Source: Bacillota bacterium (GTDB taxonomy: Bacteria; Bacillota; Clostridia; Acetivibrionales; JAKOSZ01). From it: 5,808 nucleotides of DNA. The notes below the pieces were generated by a model. The model was not told where the DNA came from. It did no database searches and was given only the letters and a program-made list of their open reading frames with translations. A program made the position numbers and the translations under genes. The stretch lies in assembly GCA_029776555.1 (NCBI GenBank), contig JAKOSZ010000121.1, positions 1 through 5,808 on the forward strand, read 5' to 3'. Below are positions 5,470-5,808 of the stretch, in pieces; position 1 is the stretch's first letter; each line of letters opens with the position of its first letter.

Positions 5470-5808
5470 TTATTCTTTGCTTTCCCGCTCTTTCAATATC
5501 TCTTCCCTGGTCCTGGTTGGCAGACGGGCCGCTCCCGCGTAATTCTTCGTGGGTATCAATTTCCCCGAGCTCAGCCTCTTTTTGGCTTCGGCTATGGCCT
5601 CCTTGTACTGGGGAAGCCATTTTTCCTGGGCCACCAGCATTTCATCCACCATCTGCCAGATTTCCGGCGGATTTAACACGGCGCCTACCAGCGGGTCCAT
5701 CATCATGGCCTGCCTCAACAGCATATCATCTCCCCTTACAGCCGCCTCCACCGCAAGGCGCTGCACGCTGATGCTGGCATTGCACACGGCGGCGCATCCC
5801 AAAGGCAG
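5470..5808 (-). CDS. Glycoside hydrolase family 4 protein (alpha-galactosidase/alpha-glucosidase type), C-terminal fragment
   Basis: The last 112 residues of a gene that begins beyond the right edge; the frame is open through 5808 and stops with TAA at 5472-5470. The visible start LPLGCAA, followed by VQRLAVEAAVRGDD, LLRQAMMMDPLVGAVLNPPEIWQMVDEML and a leucine-proline ending (KWLPQY), is the characteristic C-terminal helix region of GH4 enzymes. These cleave alpha-glycosides using NAD+ and a divalent metal through an oxidation-elimination route in the cytoplasm. The nucleotide-binding and metal-binding parts lie outside the window, so the substrate (galactoside, glucoside or galacturonide) is open. 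The last 30 or so residues form a charged tail (KKRLSSGK, REEILKERESKE). It is followed by the esterase gene on the same strand, a plausible sugar-use pair. The apparent TTG start at 5802 is an artefact of the window edge. Confidence 0.87.
   Translation of the reverse strand: MPLGCAAVCNASISVQRLAVEAAVRGDDMLLRQAMMMDPLVGAVLNPPEIWQMVDEMLVAQEKWLPQYKEAIAEAKKRLSSGKLIPTKNYAGAARLPTRTREEILKERESKE

Overview
The window looks like chromosomal DNA of a Gram-positive anaerobe, probably a moderate-GC member of class Clostridia (Peptococcaceae-like). This is an inference. It rests on a T-box riboswitch ahead of tyrS, strong GGAGG-type ribosome binding sites, a KtrB-type potassium channel end, and a DUF421-DUF4363 gene pair typical of Firmicutes. 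No rRNA, tRNA, insertion sequence, CRISPR array or phage gene is visible.

Left part (1-3260). The window opens inside the 3' end of a KtrB/TrkH-type K+ transporter gene on the + strand. It converges on tyrS (minus strand, 319-1548). tyrS has a complete regulatory front end: a near-consensus sigma-A promoter (TTGACA, 17 bp, TATATA), a long leader with a T-box Stem I, a T-box sequence, an antiterminator, and a competing intrinsic terminator just before the ribosome binding site. Upstream of tyrS, on the same strand, lie two tandem RCK genes (TrkA/KtrA-like NAD-binding regulators of K+ transport) with their own likely promoter. The channel gene and the two RCK genes therefore flank tyrS, on opposite strands, in what looks like a rearranged potassium-uptake locus.

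Middle (3187-4609). A 345-bp divergent intergenic region separates the RCK operon from a + strand operon of a DUF421 membrane protein (GTG start) and a DUF4363 protein one base downstream. The intergenic DNA holds three inverted repeats, one of them a bulged 8-bp helix enclosing a 34-nt loop shortly before the DUF421 gene, and an exact TGTCGAA Spo0A-box heptamer. I recognise no known riboswitch there.

Right part (4620-5808). On the minus strand, converging on the DUF4363 gene, is an EstA/FrmB-like serine esterase with an intact catalytic triad. It is preceded 67 bp upstream by the C-terminal end of a glycoside hydrolase family 4 gene that runs off the window. Together they suggest a small carbohydrate-use operon.

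The most notable oddity is the tyrS T-box. Its T-box bulge (UGGU) fits tRNA-Tyr, but the position where the specifier codon is expected reads UGC (or UUG one base earlier), not UAC/UAU.
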